Assembly (NCBI GenBank): GCA_016873935.1
Contig: VGVT01000006.1
Coordinates: 1 to 64,000 of the forward strand
From: Betaproteobacteria bacterium
Lineage (GTDB): Bacteria; Pseudomonadota; Gammaproteobacteria; Burkholderiales; Thiobacillaceae
Direction: 5' to 3'
DNA: 64,000 bases
In this document: in pieces, positions 7,799-16,783 of the stretch
Layout of the letters: every line of letters starts with the position of its first letter
How positions within the stretch are numbered: the stretch's first letter is position 1
Program-made: the position numbers and the translations under genes
Notes under the pieces: generated by a model
What the model saw: the letters and a program-made list of their open reading frames with translations, nothing else
Databases searched by the model: none
Told to the model about the DNA's origin: nothing

Positions 7799-8590
7799 CT
7801 AGACGGGTGCGCGCTGGCGGGCGCGGGTCCATAGCCAGAGGCCGGCCAGGATCATGGGCAGGGACAACCACTGGCCCATGCTGACCACGTCGGAATGGCC
7901 GAAGATGCCGGGGTCCGGGTCGCGGAAATACTCGGCGAGGAAGCGGAAGCCGCCGTAGCCAACCAGAAAAAGGCCCGAGGCGGCGCCCACGGGACGCGGC
8001 GCGCGGGTGTACAGCCAGAGGATGACGAACAGCAGCAGGCCCTCCAGCCCGGCCTGGTAGATCTGGGAAGGATGTCGCGGCAGGGCGTCGACCTGGGGGA
8101 AGACCATGGCCCAGGGCAGGGTGGGGTCGGCCGGGCGGCCCCACAGTTCGCCATTGATGAAGTTGCCGATGCGTCCGAGCATGAGGCCCAGGGGAATCAG
8201 GGGGGCGACGAAATCGCCCACTTCCAGAAACGACCGGCCAGTCTTGCGCGCGTGCCAGGCCAGCGCCAGCAGCACGCCGAGGAGGCCGCCGTGGAAGGAC
8301 ATGCCCCCCCTCCAGACCGCCAGGATTTCGGCGGGATTGGCCAGGTAATAGGCCGGATCGTAGAACAGCACCTGGCCGAGGCGGCCGCCCACGACCACGC
8401 CGATGACACCCCAGAACAGGAGATCGTCCAGTTCGGCGGCTTTCCAGCCCCGCTCCGGATAGGCACGAGCGCGCCGGCGGCCGAGCAGAATGAAGGCGGC
8501 AAAGGCCAGCACGTACATCAACCCATACCAGCGCACGGCGAGGGGACCGAGGGCGATGGCGATGGGATCGAACTGGGGATGGACGAGCAT
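7799..8590 (-). CDS. lgt: Prolipoprotein diacylglyceryl transferase
   Basis: This 263-residue inner-membrane enzyme transfers diacylglycerol from phosphatidylglycerol to the lipobox cysteine of prolipoproteins, the first step of lipoprotein maturation. Several hydrophobic segments are visible ([30 protein letters not shown]). The Lgt signature [18 protein letters not shown] contains the conserved Arg and Asn residues, and the HGG motif is in [11 protein letters not shown]. Length matches the family. It is divergent from ilvD with only 55 bases between. The last enzyme of the same pathway, Lnt, is encoded at about 44-45.5 kb. Confidence 0.97.
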   Translation of the reverse strand: MLVHPQFDPIAIALGPLAVRWYGLMYVLAFAAFILLGRRRARAYPERGWKAAELDDLLFWGVIGVVVGGRLGQVLFYDPAYYLANPAEILAVWRGGMSFHGGLLGVLLALAWHARKTGRSFLEVGDFVAPLIPLGLMLGRIGNFINGELWGRPADPTLPWAMVFPQVDALPRHPSQIYQAGLEGLLLFVILWLYTRAPRPVGAASGLFLVGYGGFRFLAEYFRDPDPGIFGHSDVVSMGQWLSLPMILAGLWLWTRARQRAPV

Positions 8591-8645
8591 AACGGCATGC
8601 CTGGGATAAAATGCCCTGGATTATAGCCAGCCGAGGTTTTCCCCC

Positions 8646-10502
8646 ATGCCCCAGTACCGCTCCCGCACCACCACCCACGGCCGCAACATGGCCGGCGCCC
8701 GCGCCCTGTGGCGGGCCACCGGCATGAAGGATGGCGATTTCGACAAGCCCATCATCGCCGTGGCCAATTCCTTCACCCAGTTCGTGCCCGGCCACGTGCA
8801 CCTGAAGGACCTGGGCCAACTGGTGGCGCGCGAGATCGAGGCGGCCGGCGGCGTCGCCAAGGAATTCAACACCATCGCCGTCGACGACGGCATCGCCATG
8901 GGCCACGGCGGCATGCTGTACTCCCTGCCCAGCCGCGAGGTCATCGCCGATTCCGTGGAATACATGGTCAACGCGCACTGCGCGGACGCCCTGGTGTGCA
9001 TCTCCAACTGCGACAAGATCACCCCCGGCATGCTGATGGCCGCCCTGCGCCTCAACATCCCGGCCGTGTTCGTGTCGGGCGGGCCGATGGAAGCGGGCAA
9101 GGTCGTCTGGAACAACAAGACCATCAAGCTGGACCTGGTCGACGCCATGGTGCAGGCCGCCGACAGCAAGTGTTCCGACGAGGAAGTGGAAGCCGTCGAG
9201 CGCTCCGCCTGCCCGACCTGCGGTTCCTGCTCAGGCATGTTCACCGCCAATTCCATGAACTGCCTGACCGAAGCCCTGGGCCTCGCCCTGCCCGGCAACG
9301 GCTCGCTGCTGGCCACCCACGCCGACCGCAAGGCGCTGTTCCTGCGCGCCGGGCGGCTCGCCGTGGAGCTGGCGAAGCGCTATTACGAGGGTGACGACGC
9401 CTCCGTGCTGCCCCGCGCCATCGCCAATTTCCAGGCCTTCGAGAACGCCATGTGCCTGGACATCGCCATGGGCGGCTCCACCAACACCGTGCTGCACCTG
9501 CTGGCGGCGGCGCGCGAAGCGGGCGTGGACTTCACCATGGCGGACATCGACCGGCTCTCGCGCAAGGTGCCCAACCTGGCCAAGGTGGCGCCTTCCACCC
9601 AGCTCTACCACATGGAGGACGTGCACCGGGCCGGCGGCGTCATGGCCATCCTCGGCGAACTCGACCGGGCCGGGCTAATCCACCGCGAATGCCACACGGT
9701 GCACAGCAAGACCATGGGCGGCGCCCTGCAGGTGTGGGACGTGATGCAGGCGCACGACGTGTCGGTGTTCGAGTTCTACAAGGCGGCGCCGGGCGGCGTG
9801 CCGACCCAGGTGGCGTTCAGCCAGGAGCGCCGTTATCCGGAACTGGACCTGGACCGGGGCGCCGGCTGCATCCGCGACAAGGCCCATGCCTACTCCCAGG
9901 ACGGCGGCCTGGCCGTGCTCTACGGCAACCTGGCCGAGGACGGCTGCATCGTCAAGACTGCCGGCGTGGACGCCAGCATCCTCAAGTTCACCGGTCCCGC
10001 GCGCATCTTCGAAAGTCAGGATGCGGCGGTGGAAGCCATCCTGGCGGACCGTATCAAGGAAGGCGACGTGCTGGTGATCCGCTATGAAGGCCCGCGCGGC
10101 GGCCCCGGCATGCAGGAAATGCTCTATCCCACCAGCTACCTGAAATCCAAGGGCCTGGGCAAGTCCTGCGCCCTCATCACTGACGGCCGCTTCTCCGGCG
10201 GCACCTCCGGCCTCTCCATCGGCCACGTCTCGCCGGAAGCGGCGGAGGGCGGCGCCATCGGCCTGGTGCGGGAGGGCGACGTCATCGAGATCGACATCCC
10301 CAACCGCAGCATCCGTGTGGTGGTGAGCGACGACGAACTTGGCAAGCGGCGCGCCGCCATGGACGCCCGCGGCGCCGAGGCCTGGAAGCCGGTCAAGCGC
10401 GATCGCGCCGTCTCCGCCGCCCTGCGCGCGTATGCCGCCTTGACCACCTCCGCCGCCCACGGCGCGGTGCGGGATGTGTCGCAGGTGGAACGGAAGGGTT
10501 GA
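8646..10502 (+). CDS. ilvD: Dihydroxy-acid dehydratase
   Basis: This 618-residue enzyme dehydrates 2,3-dihydroxy-3-methylvalerate and dihydroxyisovalerate in branched-chain amino-acid synthesis. The Fe-S ligands are recognisable: Cys in [12 protein letters not shown] and Cys in [20 protein letters not shown]. The catalytic C-terminal motif is in [20 protein letters not shown]. The length matches the long (E. coli IlvD-like) form. Start ATG 8646 gives the usual [19 protein letters not shown]-terminus. It is the only branched-chain amino-acid gene in the window and is followed by a repeat-containing gap. Confidence 0.97.
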   Translation: MPQYRSRTTTHGRNMAGARALWRATGMKDGDFDKPIIAVANSFTQFVPGHVHLKDLGQLVAREIEAAGGVAKEFNTIAVDDGIAMGHGGMLYSLPSREVIADSVEYMVNAHCADALVCISNCDKITPGMLMAALRLNIPAVFVSGGPMEAGKVVWNNKTIKLDLVDAMVQAADSKCSDEEVEAVERSACPTCGSCSGMFTANSMNCLTEALGLALPGNGSLLATHADRKALFLRAGRLAVELAKRYYEGDDASVLPRAIANFQAFENAMCLDIAMGGSTNTVLHLLAAAREAGVDFTMADIDRLSRKVPNLAKVAPSTQLYHMEDVHRAGGVMAILGELDRAGLIHRECHTVHSKTMGGALQVWDVMQAHDVSVFEFYKAAPGGVPTQVAFSQERRYPELDLDRGAGCIRDKAHAYSQDGGLAVLYGNLAEDGCIVKTAGVDASILKFTGPARIFESQDAAVEAILADRIKEGDVLVIRYEGPRGGPGMQEMLYPTSYLKSKGLGKSCALITDGRFSGGTSGLSIGHVSPEAAEGGAIGLVREGDVIEIDIPNRSIRVVVSDDELGKRRAAMDARGAEAWKPVKRDRAVSAALRAYAALTTSAAHGAVRDVSQVERKG

Positions 10503-10659
10503 AACCACCTGAAGCTTCGAGAGCCGCTGTCGCGACTTTTGCGGTAATGGGCAGCAAGGCCGGGCTCCGGTTCGCGCCAGCCTTGTTGAAATACGCCCTG
10601 CTCCGAATGGCACTGACTTAGACATTTACTCCATGGACAACCCGGCCACTGAGCGCACA

Positions 10660-10756
10660 TCCCCCTTTGAAAAAGGGGGAATGAGGGGGATTTTGCGGCG
10701 CTGTCCTGACGACCTGGCTCTGAAATCCCCCCTGGCCCCCCTTTTCCAAAGGGGGG
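10660..10756. repeat. Imperfect palindromic intergenic element (MITE/REP-like)
   Basis: Two arms face each other. The left arm (10661-10694) starts CCCCCTTTGAAAAAGGGGGA and ends GAGGGGGATTT. The right arm (10723-10756) starts AAATCCCCCC and ends CCAAAGGGGGG. They are near-complementary over about 33 bases with a 28-base centre. Each arm is itself a hairpin. The sequence resembles widely distributed CCCCCTTT/AAAGGGGG intergenic repeats in proteobacteria. It occupies most of the interest in the 348-bp gap 10503-10850; I see no gene in the rest of that gap. Confidence 0.75.
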
Positions 10757-10850
10757 AAGCCGCTACGCAAACCTATCATCGGCATACGCGGGAGAAGCCT
10801 TTGCAAAGGCCGGAACCTCCAGGCTCGGTGACCACTGGGCAGCCACACCC

Positions 10851-11159
10851 ATGAACGCCCCGGACCCCGAGCATCCAGACGCCGGCCAGGAAACCCGCGC
10901 GGATGCGCCGCGCTTCGTAAACTGGCTCGGCTTCCTGCTGGTCGGCATGCTGGTCAACGGGCTGTTCGTCTGGGGCATGTGGGACGTCGCCGCCGACCCG
11001 GCCGCCGGCCCCTGGGTCAAGACCCTGAGCTGGCTGCCCTTCAACTTCATCGCCACGATGTTCTACCTCGTCTGCTATTTGAAACTCACCGCTCCGCTCT
11101 TCAGGTTGCCGGCCCTGGCCATGATTGCCGCCAACTGGATCGTTTTCTTCGCCGCGTGA
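10851..11159 (+). CDS. Small hypothetical membrane protein
   Basis: This 102-residue protein has a polar, Asp/Glu-rich N-terminus (about 1-25). Three hydrophobic segments follow: FVNWLGFLLVGMLVNGLFVW (about 22-41), a segment around FNFIATMFYLVCYL (about 63-77), and LPALAMIAANWIVFFAA at the extreme C-terminus. It is probably an inner-membrane protein. I do not recognise the family. No partner is evident; it lies between the palindromic repeat and the mutarotase gene. Confidence 0.6.
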   Translation: MNAPDPEHPDAGQETRADAPRFVNWLGFLLVGMLVNGLFVWGMWDVAADPAAGPWVKTLSWLPFNFIATMFYLVCYLKLTAPLFRLPALAMIAANWIVFFAA

Positions 11160-11199
11160 TGCGGATTTCCTTCCTTTCCACTCCCCGGGAGACCCTGGC

Positions 11200-12105
11200 A
11201 TGACCCTCGCCGACCTCAATACCCGCTTTGGCATCGCCGACCAGCTCAAATTCATCGAAGGCCCCGGCGGCCTCACCTTCGCCGAGATCGACAACGCCCA
11301 GGGCACCGCCTATGTCTGCCTGCAGGGCGCCCACGTCACCACCTTCCGGCCCAAGGATCAGGCCGAGCCGGTGGTCTGGCTGTCCGACTACGCCAAGTTC
11401 GCGCCGGGCAAGTCCATCCGCGGCGGCGCCCCGGTGTGCTGGCCCTGGTTCGGCCCGCATGCCACGCAAAGCGGTTTCCCCGGCCACGGCTTCGCCCGTA
11501 CCGTGATGTGGCAGGTCACCGCCAGCGCCGCGCTGGACTCCGGCGAAACCCGGCTGACCCTGATGCTCATGCCCAACGAGCAGACCCACGCCCAGTGGCC
11601 ACACGCCACCCGCCTGGAACTCACCGTCACCGTCGGCAACCGCCTCAGGCTGGACCTGGTCACCACCAACCTGGACACGGAAGCAGTCACCATCGGCGAG
11701 GCCTTGCACACCTATTTCCACATCGGCGACATCGCCGAGATCCAGGTCACCGGCCTGGAAAAAACCGGCTATCTCGACAAGGTGGCCGGCTCCACCCGCC
11801 ATACCCAGGCCGGCCCGGTCACGTTCAGCGGCGAAGTGGACCGCGTCTACGTGGACACCGAAGCCACCTGCGAGATCGTCGATGCCCGCCTCAAGCGCCG
11901 CATCGTCATCGCCAAGTCCGGCAGCCGTTCCACCGTGGTGTGGACGCCCTGGGCAGAGAAGGCCGACAAGATGGGCGACTTCGGCCCCGATGGCTGGCGG
12001 CGCATGGTCTGCGTGGAATCCGCCAACGCCCTGGAAAACGTGGTCTCCATCCCGGCCGGGGAAAGCCACTGCTTGAGCGTGACGTACGCCGCCGCGCCGT
12101 TGTGA
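11200..12105 (+). CDS. D-hexose-6-phosphate mutarotase (aldose-1-epimerase-like)
   Basis: This 301-residue protein resembles the YeaD/HSD-type hexose-6-phosphate epimerase branch of the galactose-mutarotase superfamily, which interconverts the alpha and beta anomers of glucose-6-phosphate. Visible signatures include GKSIRGGAPVCWPWFGPH near residues 68-85, SGFPGHGFARTVMWQV with the catalytic-type histidine, LHTYFHIGDI in the middle, and WTPWAEKADKMGDFG. ATG 11200 is supported by an upstream GGGAGA. It stands alone between the small membrane protein and hemA. Confidence 0.88.
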   Translation: MTLADLNTRFGIADQLKFIEGPGGLTFAEIDNAQGTAYVCLQGAHVTTFRPKDQAEPVVWLSDYAKFAPGKSIRGGAPVCWPWFGPHATQSGFPGHGFARTVMWQVTASAALDSGETRLTLMLMPNEQTHAQWPHATRLELTVTVGNRLRLDLVTTNLDTEAVTIGEALHTYFHIGDIAEIQVTGLEKTGYLDKVAGSTRHTQAGPVTFSGEVDRVYVDTEATCEIVDARLKRRIVIAKSGSRSTVVWTPWAEKADKMGDFGPDGWRRMVCVESANALENVVSIPAGESHCLSVTYAAAPL

Positions 12106-12185
12106 AGCCTTTTGCCTGCGGGCAAGGCCACGCGGGCGGCTTCGGGGTACAATGCGCGCCCTCAATTCCTTGATTTGACAGCGGA

Positions 12186-13442
12186 ATGCAGCTTTTTGCC
12201 TGCGGCGTGAACCACCATACCGCCCCGGTCGCCATCCGGGAGCGGGTGGCCTTTCCGCCCGACATCCTGCCCAGGGCCCTGGCGGACGTGACCGGTGCCC
12301 GCCGCATCGCGCGCGAGGCGGCGATCCTGTCCACCTGCAACCGCACCGAGATCTACTGCAACACCCAGGAACCCGAGGGCGTCGCCGAGTGGCTGGCCAA
12401 TTTCCACGGCCTGCCGCCCCGCGACGTGAAGCCCTACCTCTACCTGCTGCCGCATCAGCAGGCCGCCAACCACGCCTTCCGCGTCGCCTCCGGCCTGGAT
12501 TCCATGGTCCTGGGCGAAACCCAGATCCTGGGCCAGATGAAGCAGGCGGCGGAGAAGGCCCACGACGCCGGCACCCTGGGCCTGCTGCTCAACAAACTGT
12601 TCCAGCGCACCTTCTCGGTGGCCAAGGAAGTGCGCACCGCCACCGAGATCGGCGCCAGCACCGTGTCCATGTCCGCCGCCGCCGTCACCCTGGCGGAACG
12701 CATCTTCCCCTCGATTTCCGACCAGGCCGTGCTGTTCATCGGCGCCGGCGAAATGGTGGAACTGGTCGCCACCCACTTCGCCGCCCGCAATCCGCGCCGG
12801 CTGATGGTGGTGAACCGGACCATCGAGCGCGCCCGCGATCTGGCCAACAAGTTTGGCGGCGAGTCGGCGGCGCTGACCAACCTGCCCGAACTGCTGCCCG
12901 AGTTCGACATCCTCGTCACTTCCACCGCCAGCCCCCTGCCCATCGTCGGCCTGGGCCTGGTGGAACGGGCGGTCAAGGCGCGCAAGCACCGGCCCATGTT
13001 CATGGTGGACCTGGCCGTACCCCGCGACATCGAAACCGAGGTGGGCGAGCTGGATGACGTCTTCCTTTACACCGTCGACGACCTCGGCGAGGTGGTGCGC
13101 GCTGGCCAGGACAGTCGCGCCTCGGCGGTGACCCAGGCCGAGGCCATCATCGCCGCCCGCGTGCACGAGTTCATGCACTGGATCGACACCCGCCAGGCGG
13201 TGCCGGTGATCCGCAGCCTGCGCGACCACGGCGAGCGCCTGCGTCGCCACGAACTGGAAAAGGCGCACAAGGCCCTGCATAAGGGCGACGACCCCCAGGC
13301 CGTGCTGGAGGCGCTGAGCCGCGGACTGATGAACAAGCTGCTGCACGACCCCAGCCACGCCCTCAATTCCGCCAGCGAAAGCGAGCGGGAAGAACTGGCC
13401 CGGCTGGTCTCTCGGCTCTATAACCTGCATGGGGATACGTAG
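12186..13442 (+). CDS. hemA: Glutamyl-tRNA reductase
   Basis: This 418-residue enzyme reduces glutamyl-tRNA(Glu) to glutamate-1-semialdehyde, the first committed step of the C5 tetrapyrrole pathway. The N-terminus has the expected [17 protein letters not shown]. The catalytic cysteine lies in [11 protein letters not shown] (about residue 50). The [15 protein letters not shown] motif follows, and an NADPH-binding domain begins around [14 protein letters not shown]. The stop codon TAG lies inside the first unit of a heptamer array (13439-13473). prfA and prmC follow on the same strand, a common betaproteobacterial order. Confidence 0.97.
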   Translation: MQLFACGVNHHTAPVAIRERVAFPPDILPRALADVTGARRIAREAAILSTCNRTEIYCNTQEPEGVAEWLANFHGLPPRDVKPYLYLLPHQQAANHAFRVASGLDSMVLGETQILGQMKQAAEKAHDAGTLGLLLNKLFQRTFSVAKEVRTATEIGASTVSMSAAAVTLAERIFPSISDQAVLFIGAGEMVELVATHFAARNPRRLMVVNRTIERARDLANKFGGESAALTNLPELLPEFDILVTSTASPLPIVGLGLVERAVKARKHRPMFMVDLAVPRDIETEVGELDDVFLYTVDDLGEVVRAGQDSRASAVTQAEAIIAARVHEFMHWIDTRQAVPVIRSLRDHGERLRRHELEKAHKALHKGDDPQAVLEALSRGLMNKLLHDPSHALNSASESEREELARLVSRLYNLHGDT

Positions 13443-13535
13443 CTGGTAGTCCGTAGCCGGTAGCTCGTAGCTAATTGTTTCCGCGCCTACGGCGCGCAAT
13501 AAAAGCCACCAACTACCCGCTACGAGCGACCTGCT
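13439..13535. repeat. Inverted heptamer-array hairpin between hemA and prfA
   Basis: The left arm is five 7-base units of the form GTAGNNN (13439-13473): GTAGCTG, GTAGTCC, GTAGCCG, GTAGCTC, GTAGCTA. The right arm (about 13506-13535) is the complementary series; read on the minus strand it contains GTAGCGG and GTAGTTG. The centre holds a GC-rich palindrome, CGCGCCTACGGCGCG. The first unit includes the hemA stop codon. The same architecture with other heptamers recurs at three more places in this window. Confidence 0.75.
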
Positions 13536-13541
13536 CCACCT

Positions 13542-14624
13542 ATGAAACCCTCCCTGCAAGCCAAGCTCGAACAGCTCGCCCTGCGCCTGGAGGAACTCGA
13601 CCGCCTGCTGGCCGACGAGCGCGCCACGCAGGACCTGGCCCAGTATCGCAAGCTCAACCAGGAGCACGCCGACATCACCCCGGTGGTGGAGCATTTCCGC
13701 GCCTGGAAGTTGGCCCGCGCCGACCTGGCCACCGCCGAAAGCCTGCTCTCCGATGCGGACATGAAGGAGTTCGCCCACGAGGAAATCGAAGCGGCGCAGG
13801 CCCGCTTGGCCGAACTGGATGCCCGCTTGCAAATCCTGCTGCTGCCCAGGGACCCCAACGACGAACGCAACATCTTCCTGGAAATCCGCGCCGGCACCGG
13901 CGGCAACGAATCCGCCCTGTTCGCCGGCGACCTGTTCCGCATGTATGCGCGCTACGCCGAACGCCAGCGCTGGAAGGTCGAAGTGGTTTCCGAAAGCGAG
14001 GGCGAGGTGGGCGGCTACAAGGAAATCATCGCCCGTATCGTCGGCCAGGGCGCCTATTCCAAACTCAAGTTCGAATCCGGCGGCCACCGCGTCCAGCGCG
14101 TGCCGGAAACCGAGGCCCAGGGCCGCATCCACACCTCCGCCTGCACCGTCGCGGTGATGCCCGAAGCCGCCGAGGCCGGCGAGATCGACATCAACCCCGC
14201 CGACCTGCGCATCGACACCTTCCGCGCCTCCGGCGCCGGCGGCCAGCACATCAACAAGACCGACTCGGCGGTGCGCATCACCCACCTGCCCAGCGGCCTG
14301 GTGGTGGAATGCCAGGACGACCGCTCGCAGCACCGCAACAAGGCCCAGGCCCTGTCGGTCCTGGCCGCCCGCCTGAAGGACCAGCGCGACCGCGAAGCCC
14401 AGGCCAAGGAAGCCAGTACGCGCAAGAGCCTGATCGGCAGCGGCGACCGCTCCGACCGCATCCGCACCTACAACTTCCCGCAGGGCCGGGTCACCGACCA
14501 CCGCATCAACCTGACCCTGTACAAGCTGAACTTCGTCATGGAAGGCGAGCTGGACGAGTTGATCAACGCCCTTACCGCCGAACACCAGGCGGAGCAGTTG
14601 GCGACGCTGGCGGAGGAAAGTTGA
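13542..14624 (+). CDS. prfA: Peptide chain release factor 1
   Basis: This 360-residue class I release factor recognises UAA and UAG stop codons and hydrolyses peptidyl-tRNA on the ribosome. The catalytic GGQ motif is in [20 protein letters not shown]. The anticodon-like tripeptide region fits [20 protein letters not shown] and its surroundings. The C-terminal [20 protein letters not shown] motif is typical of RF1. Its glutamine in GGQ is the substrate of PrmC, encoded immediately downstream. Confidence 0.97.
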   Translation: MKPSLQAKLEQLALRLEELDRLLADERATQDLAQYRKLNQEHADITPVVEHFRAWKLARADLATAESLLSDADMKEFAHEEIEAAQARLAELDARLQILLLPRDPNDERNIFLEIRAGTGGNESALFAGDLFRMYARYAERQRWKVEVVSESEGEVGGYKEIIARIVGQGAYSKLKFESGGHRVQRVPETEAQGRIHTSACTVAVMPEAAEAGEIDINPADLRIDTFRASGAGGQHINKTDSAVRITHLPSGLVVECQDDRSQHRNKAQALSVLAARLKDQRDREAQAKEASTRKSLIGSGDRSDRIRTYNFPQGRVTDHRINLTLYKLNFVMEGELDELINALTAEHQAEQLATLAEES

Positions 14625-14644
14625 GGCGTGACGCGAGTTTTTCG

Positions 14645-14685
14645 CCCTCCCCCTCGAGGGGGGAGAGTGGGGGTGGGGGTGAAGC
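14645..14685. repeat. Palindromic G/C-rich intergenic repeat
   Basis: A perfect palindrome, CCCCCTCGAGGGGG (14649-14662), lies in the prfA-prmC gap. It is followed by a G-rich stretch (GAGAGTGGGGGTGGGGGTGA). It resembles the repeat at 19771-19811 (hairpin followed by GGGGTTGGGGGTGAGGGG). Confidence 0.6.
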
Positions 14686-14716
14686 CCGGAACGCTCACGC
14701 CGTAGGAGCACTTCTG

Positions 14717-15556
14717 TTGGACGCAACCGCGCGCCTGCAAGCCGCTCTAGGCCTAGACCGCCGCGAAGCCCGCCTGGAAGCGCAAATCCTCATCGCCCGC
14801 GCCCTCGGCGTCGAGCGTGCCTGGCTCATCGCCCACGACCGCGACACGCTCAGCCCGGCCCAGACCGAGGCCATCGCAGCACTGCTCGCCCGCCGCGCCG
14901 GCGGCGAGCCCGTCGCCTACATCCTGGGCGAGCGCGAGTTCTACGGCCGTGTCTTCCGCGTCACGCCCGACGTGCTCATTCCCCGCCCGGAAACCGAATT
15001 GCTGGTGGAAGCCGCCCTGGACCGCCTGCCGCCGGACCGCCCCGCGCGCGTGCTCGACCTCGGCACCGGCAGCGGCTGCATCGCCATCAGCCTGGCGCTG
15101 GAACGGCCGCTGGCCGAAGTCACCGCCCTCGACGCCTCCGCCCAAGCCCTCGCCGTGGCCCGGGAAAACGCGCGCCGCCTGGGTGCTGACCGGATCACCT
15201 GGATCTTGAGCGACTGGTATGCCGACCTGAGTGTAAAAAATTTCGACATGATCGTCGGCAACCCGCCCTACATCGCTGCTGCGGATCCCCACATGCAACG
15301 CGAGGACCCGCGTTTCGAGCCGCCCCACGCACTGGCCGCGGGCGCGGACGGACTCGCCGCCATGCGCGCCATCGTCGCGGCCGCCGCCACGTATCTGCTA
15401 CCAGGGGGTTGGCTTCTGTTGGAACATGGATTCGACCAGGCGCGGGCGGTCGCTGACCTGATGGCTCGCCATGACTTAGAGGAAATCCACACCCTGACCG
15501 ACCTCGCCGGCCTGGACCGGGTCAGCCTGGGCCGCCTGGCCGCGGGACCGGCCTGA
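14717..15556 (+). CDS. prmC: Release-factor glutamine methyltransferase
   Basis: This roughly 279-residue SAM-dependent enzyme N5-methylates the GGQ glutamine of release factors. The SAM motif is RVLDLGTGSGCIAISLALE and the catalytic NPPY motif is in FDMIVGNPPYIAAAD. The preceding IPRPETELLVEAAL signature is typical. No ATG is available. I chose TTG 14717 (CTG 14714 is the alternative) because AGGAG at 14703-14707 gives suitable spacing. It follows its substrate gene prfA, from which it is separated by a palindromic repeat. Confidence 0.93.
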   Translation: MDATARLQAALGLDRREARLEAQILIARALGVERAWLIAHDRDTLSPAQTEAIAALLARRAGGEPVAYILGEREFYGRVFRVTPDVLIPRPETELLVEAALDRLPPDRPARVLDLGTGSGCIAISLALERPLAEVTALDASAQALAVARENARRLGADRITWILSDWYADLSVKNFDMIVGNPPYIAAADPHMQREDPRFEPPHALAAGADGLAAMRAIVAAAATYLLPGGWLLLEHGFDQARAVADLMARHDLEEIHTLTDLAGLDRVSLGRLAAGPA

Positions 15557-15590
15557 TACACTGGCGCGCATCCTTCGCCGCGACCCACCC

Positions 15591-15881
15591 ATGAGTTCTT
15601 CCTCTCCACGCACCTGGCGCGTTCCCCCGGAGGCCGATCCGCGCCACCGGGACTGGGAAGACGAGGACGTGTTCTTCCACGGCGGCGCCGGCGACACCCA
15701 TCGCCTCTCCGCGCCCGCTGCCCTAGTCTTGTTGTGCCTGATGCGGAGCCCCGCGGACGAGGCCACGTTGGCCGCGGCACTGGCCGAGGCTGCCGCCTGT
15801 GGATCGGACGAAGCCGGCGTTGCCCTGGTCGCAATCCTGGCGGAACTGGAGCGCCTCGAATTCGCGGAGCCGCTGGCGTGA
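15591..15881 (+). CDS. PqqD-like protein of an HPr-rel-A type cassette
   Basis: This 96-residue protein is PqqD-like in size and layout: a short N-terminal strand region (TWRVPPEADPRHRDWEDEDV), LSAPAALVLLCLM, and a C-terminal helical part with LVAILAELERLEFAEPLA. PqqD-type domains are RiPP recognition elements that bind leader peptides. The gene overlaps the HprK-related kinase gene by GTGA (15878-15881). The set PqqD-like, HprK-related kinase and nucleotidyltransferase corresponds to what I know as the HPr-rel-A system. No radical-SAM enzyme or lasso cyclase is present, so the target may be a protein rather than a classical RiPP. Confidence 0.75.
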   Translation: MSSSSPRTWRVPPEADPRHRDWEDEDVFFHGGAGDTHRLSAPAALVLLCLMRSPADEATLAAALAEAAACGSDEAGVALVAILAELERLEFAEPLA

Positions 15882-16783
15882 AGCTGGGCGAGTTGTCCGC
15901 GCGCGAATTGCGCGACCGCCTGGCGGACAATGCCCTGGTGCTGCGCACCGGCCCCTTTGCCATGCGCATGCACAGTCCCTTGCCCCAGGTCGCCGACGGC
16001 CTGCGGCGGCTGTACGCGGACTTCCCCCTGGGGGACGGCGCATTCTGCGACTTCCATGTGCGCGTCGGTCCGCCCACGGGCATCCGCCGCTGGCTGAAAC
16101 CCCAGATCAATTTCTGGTACGACGGCCATTCCCCGTTCAAGCCCCTACCCGCCAACCATGCCTTCGCCCTGCTGGAATGGGGCATGAACTGGTGCGTTGC
16201 CGGCCACGCCCACCACTACCTGATGCTGCACGCAGCCGTGCTGGAGCAAAACGGCCGCGCCCTGGTCATGCCCGGCGACCCCGGCGCTGGCAAGAGCACC
16301 CTCACCGCCGCGCTGATGCTGTCGGGCTGGCGCCTGCTGTCCGACGAAATCGCCCTGATCGACCGCGACGACGGCCTGCTGGTCGGCCTGGGGCGGCCGG
16401 TGAGCCTGAAGAACGCCTCCATCGACGTGATCCAGCAGCACTTTCCGGATGCGGTGATCGGCGCGCCCGCCCACGACACCCACAAGGGCACCGTCGCCCA
16501 TCTGCGCCCGACCCCGGACAGCGTCGCCCGCGTCGCCGTGAAGGCGCGCCCGGCCTGGGTCATCTTCCCGCGCTGGCGGGAGGGCGCGGAAGCCCGCCTC
16601 TCCCCGCATTCCCGCGCCGAGGCCTTCCTGCACACCGCCAGCCACGCCTTCAACTACAGCCTGCTGGGCGGCCTCGGTTTCGATCTCAACGCAGCGCTGA
16701 TGGACGCCTGCGCCTGCCACGATTTCGAGTATTCCCGGCTGGAGGATGCCGTGCGGGTGTTCGCGGAGCTTGCCACGTCATGA
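15878..16783 (+). CDS. HprK-related kinase A
   Basis: This 301-residue protein has a P-loop GDPGAGKST at about 133-141, followed by LLSDEIALID at about 154-163. This matches the HPr kinase/phosphorylase-like fold. The preceding LMLHAAVLEQNGRALVMPG is typical of this group. It is not the PTS-linked HprK: the N-terminal half lacks the usual HprK domain, and no HPr or PTS gene is near. Homologous kinases in some lasso-peptide clusters phosphorylate a peptide serine (established for paeninodin-type PadeK). Start GTG 15878 overlaps the PqqD-like stop, and the stop overlaps the next ATG. The substrate here is unknown; the exported protein at 17985 is the nearest candidate. Confidence 0.85.
   Translation: MKLGELSARELRDRLADNALVLRTGPFAMRMHSPLPQVADGLRRLYADFPLGDGAFCDFHVRVGPPTGIRRWLKPQINFWYDGHSPFKPLPANHAFALLEWGMNWCVAGHAHHYLMLHAAVLEQNGRALVMPGDPGAGKSTLTAALMLSGWRLLSDEIALIDRDDGLLVGLGRPVSLKNASIDVIQQHFPDAVIGAPAHDTHKGTVAHLRPTPDSVARVAVKARPAWVIFPRWREGAEARLSPHSRAEAFLHTASHAFNYSLLGGLGFDLNAALMDACACHDFEYSRLEDAVRVFAELATS

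Noticed and set aside
12162..14726. Very long open frame (over 800 codons) on the minus strand across hemA and prfA
   Set aside because: It is a GC-rich shadow: both plus-strand genes are clearly real and contain complete motifs, and the minus-strand product is low-complexity Gly/Ala/Val/His-rich.
15878..16783. Genuine HPr kinase/phosphorylase of the PTS
   Set aside because: No HPr, PtsI or EIIA gene is nearby and the N-terminal domain differs; it matches the HprK-related group instead.
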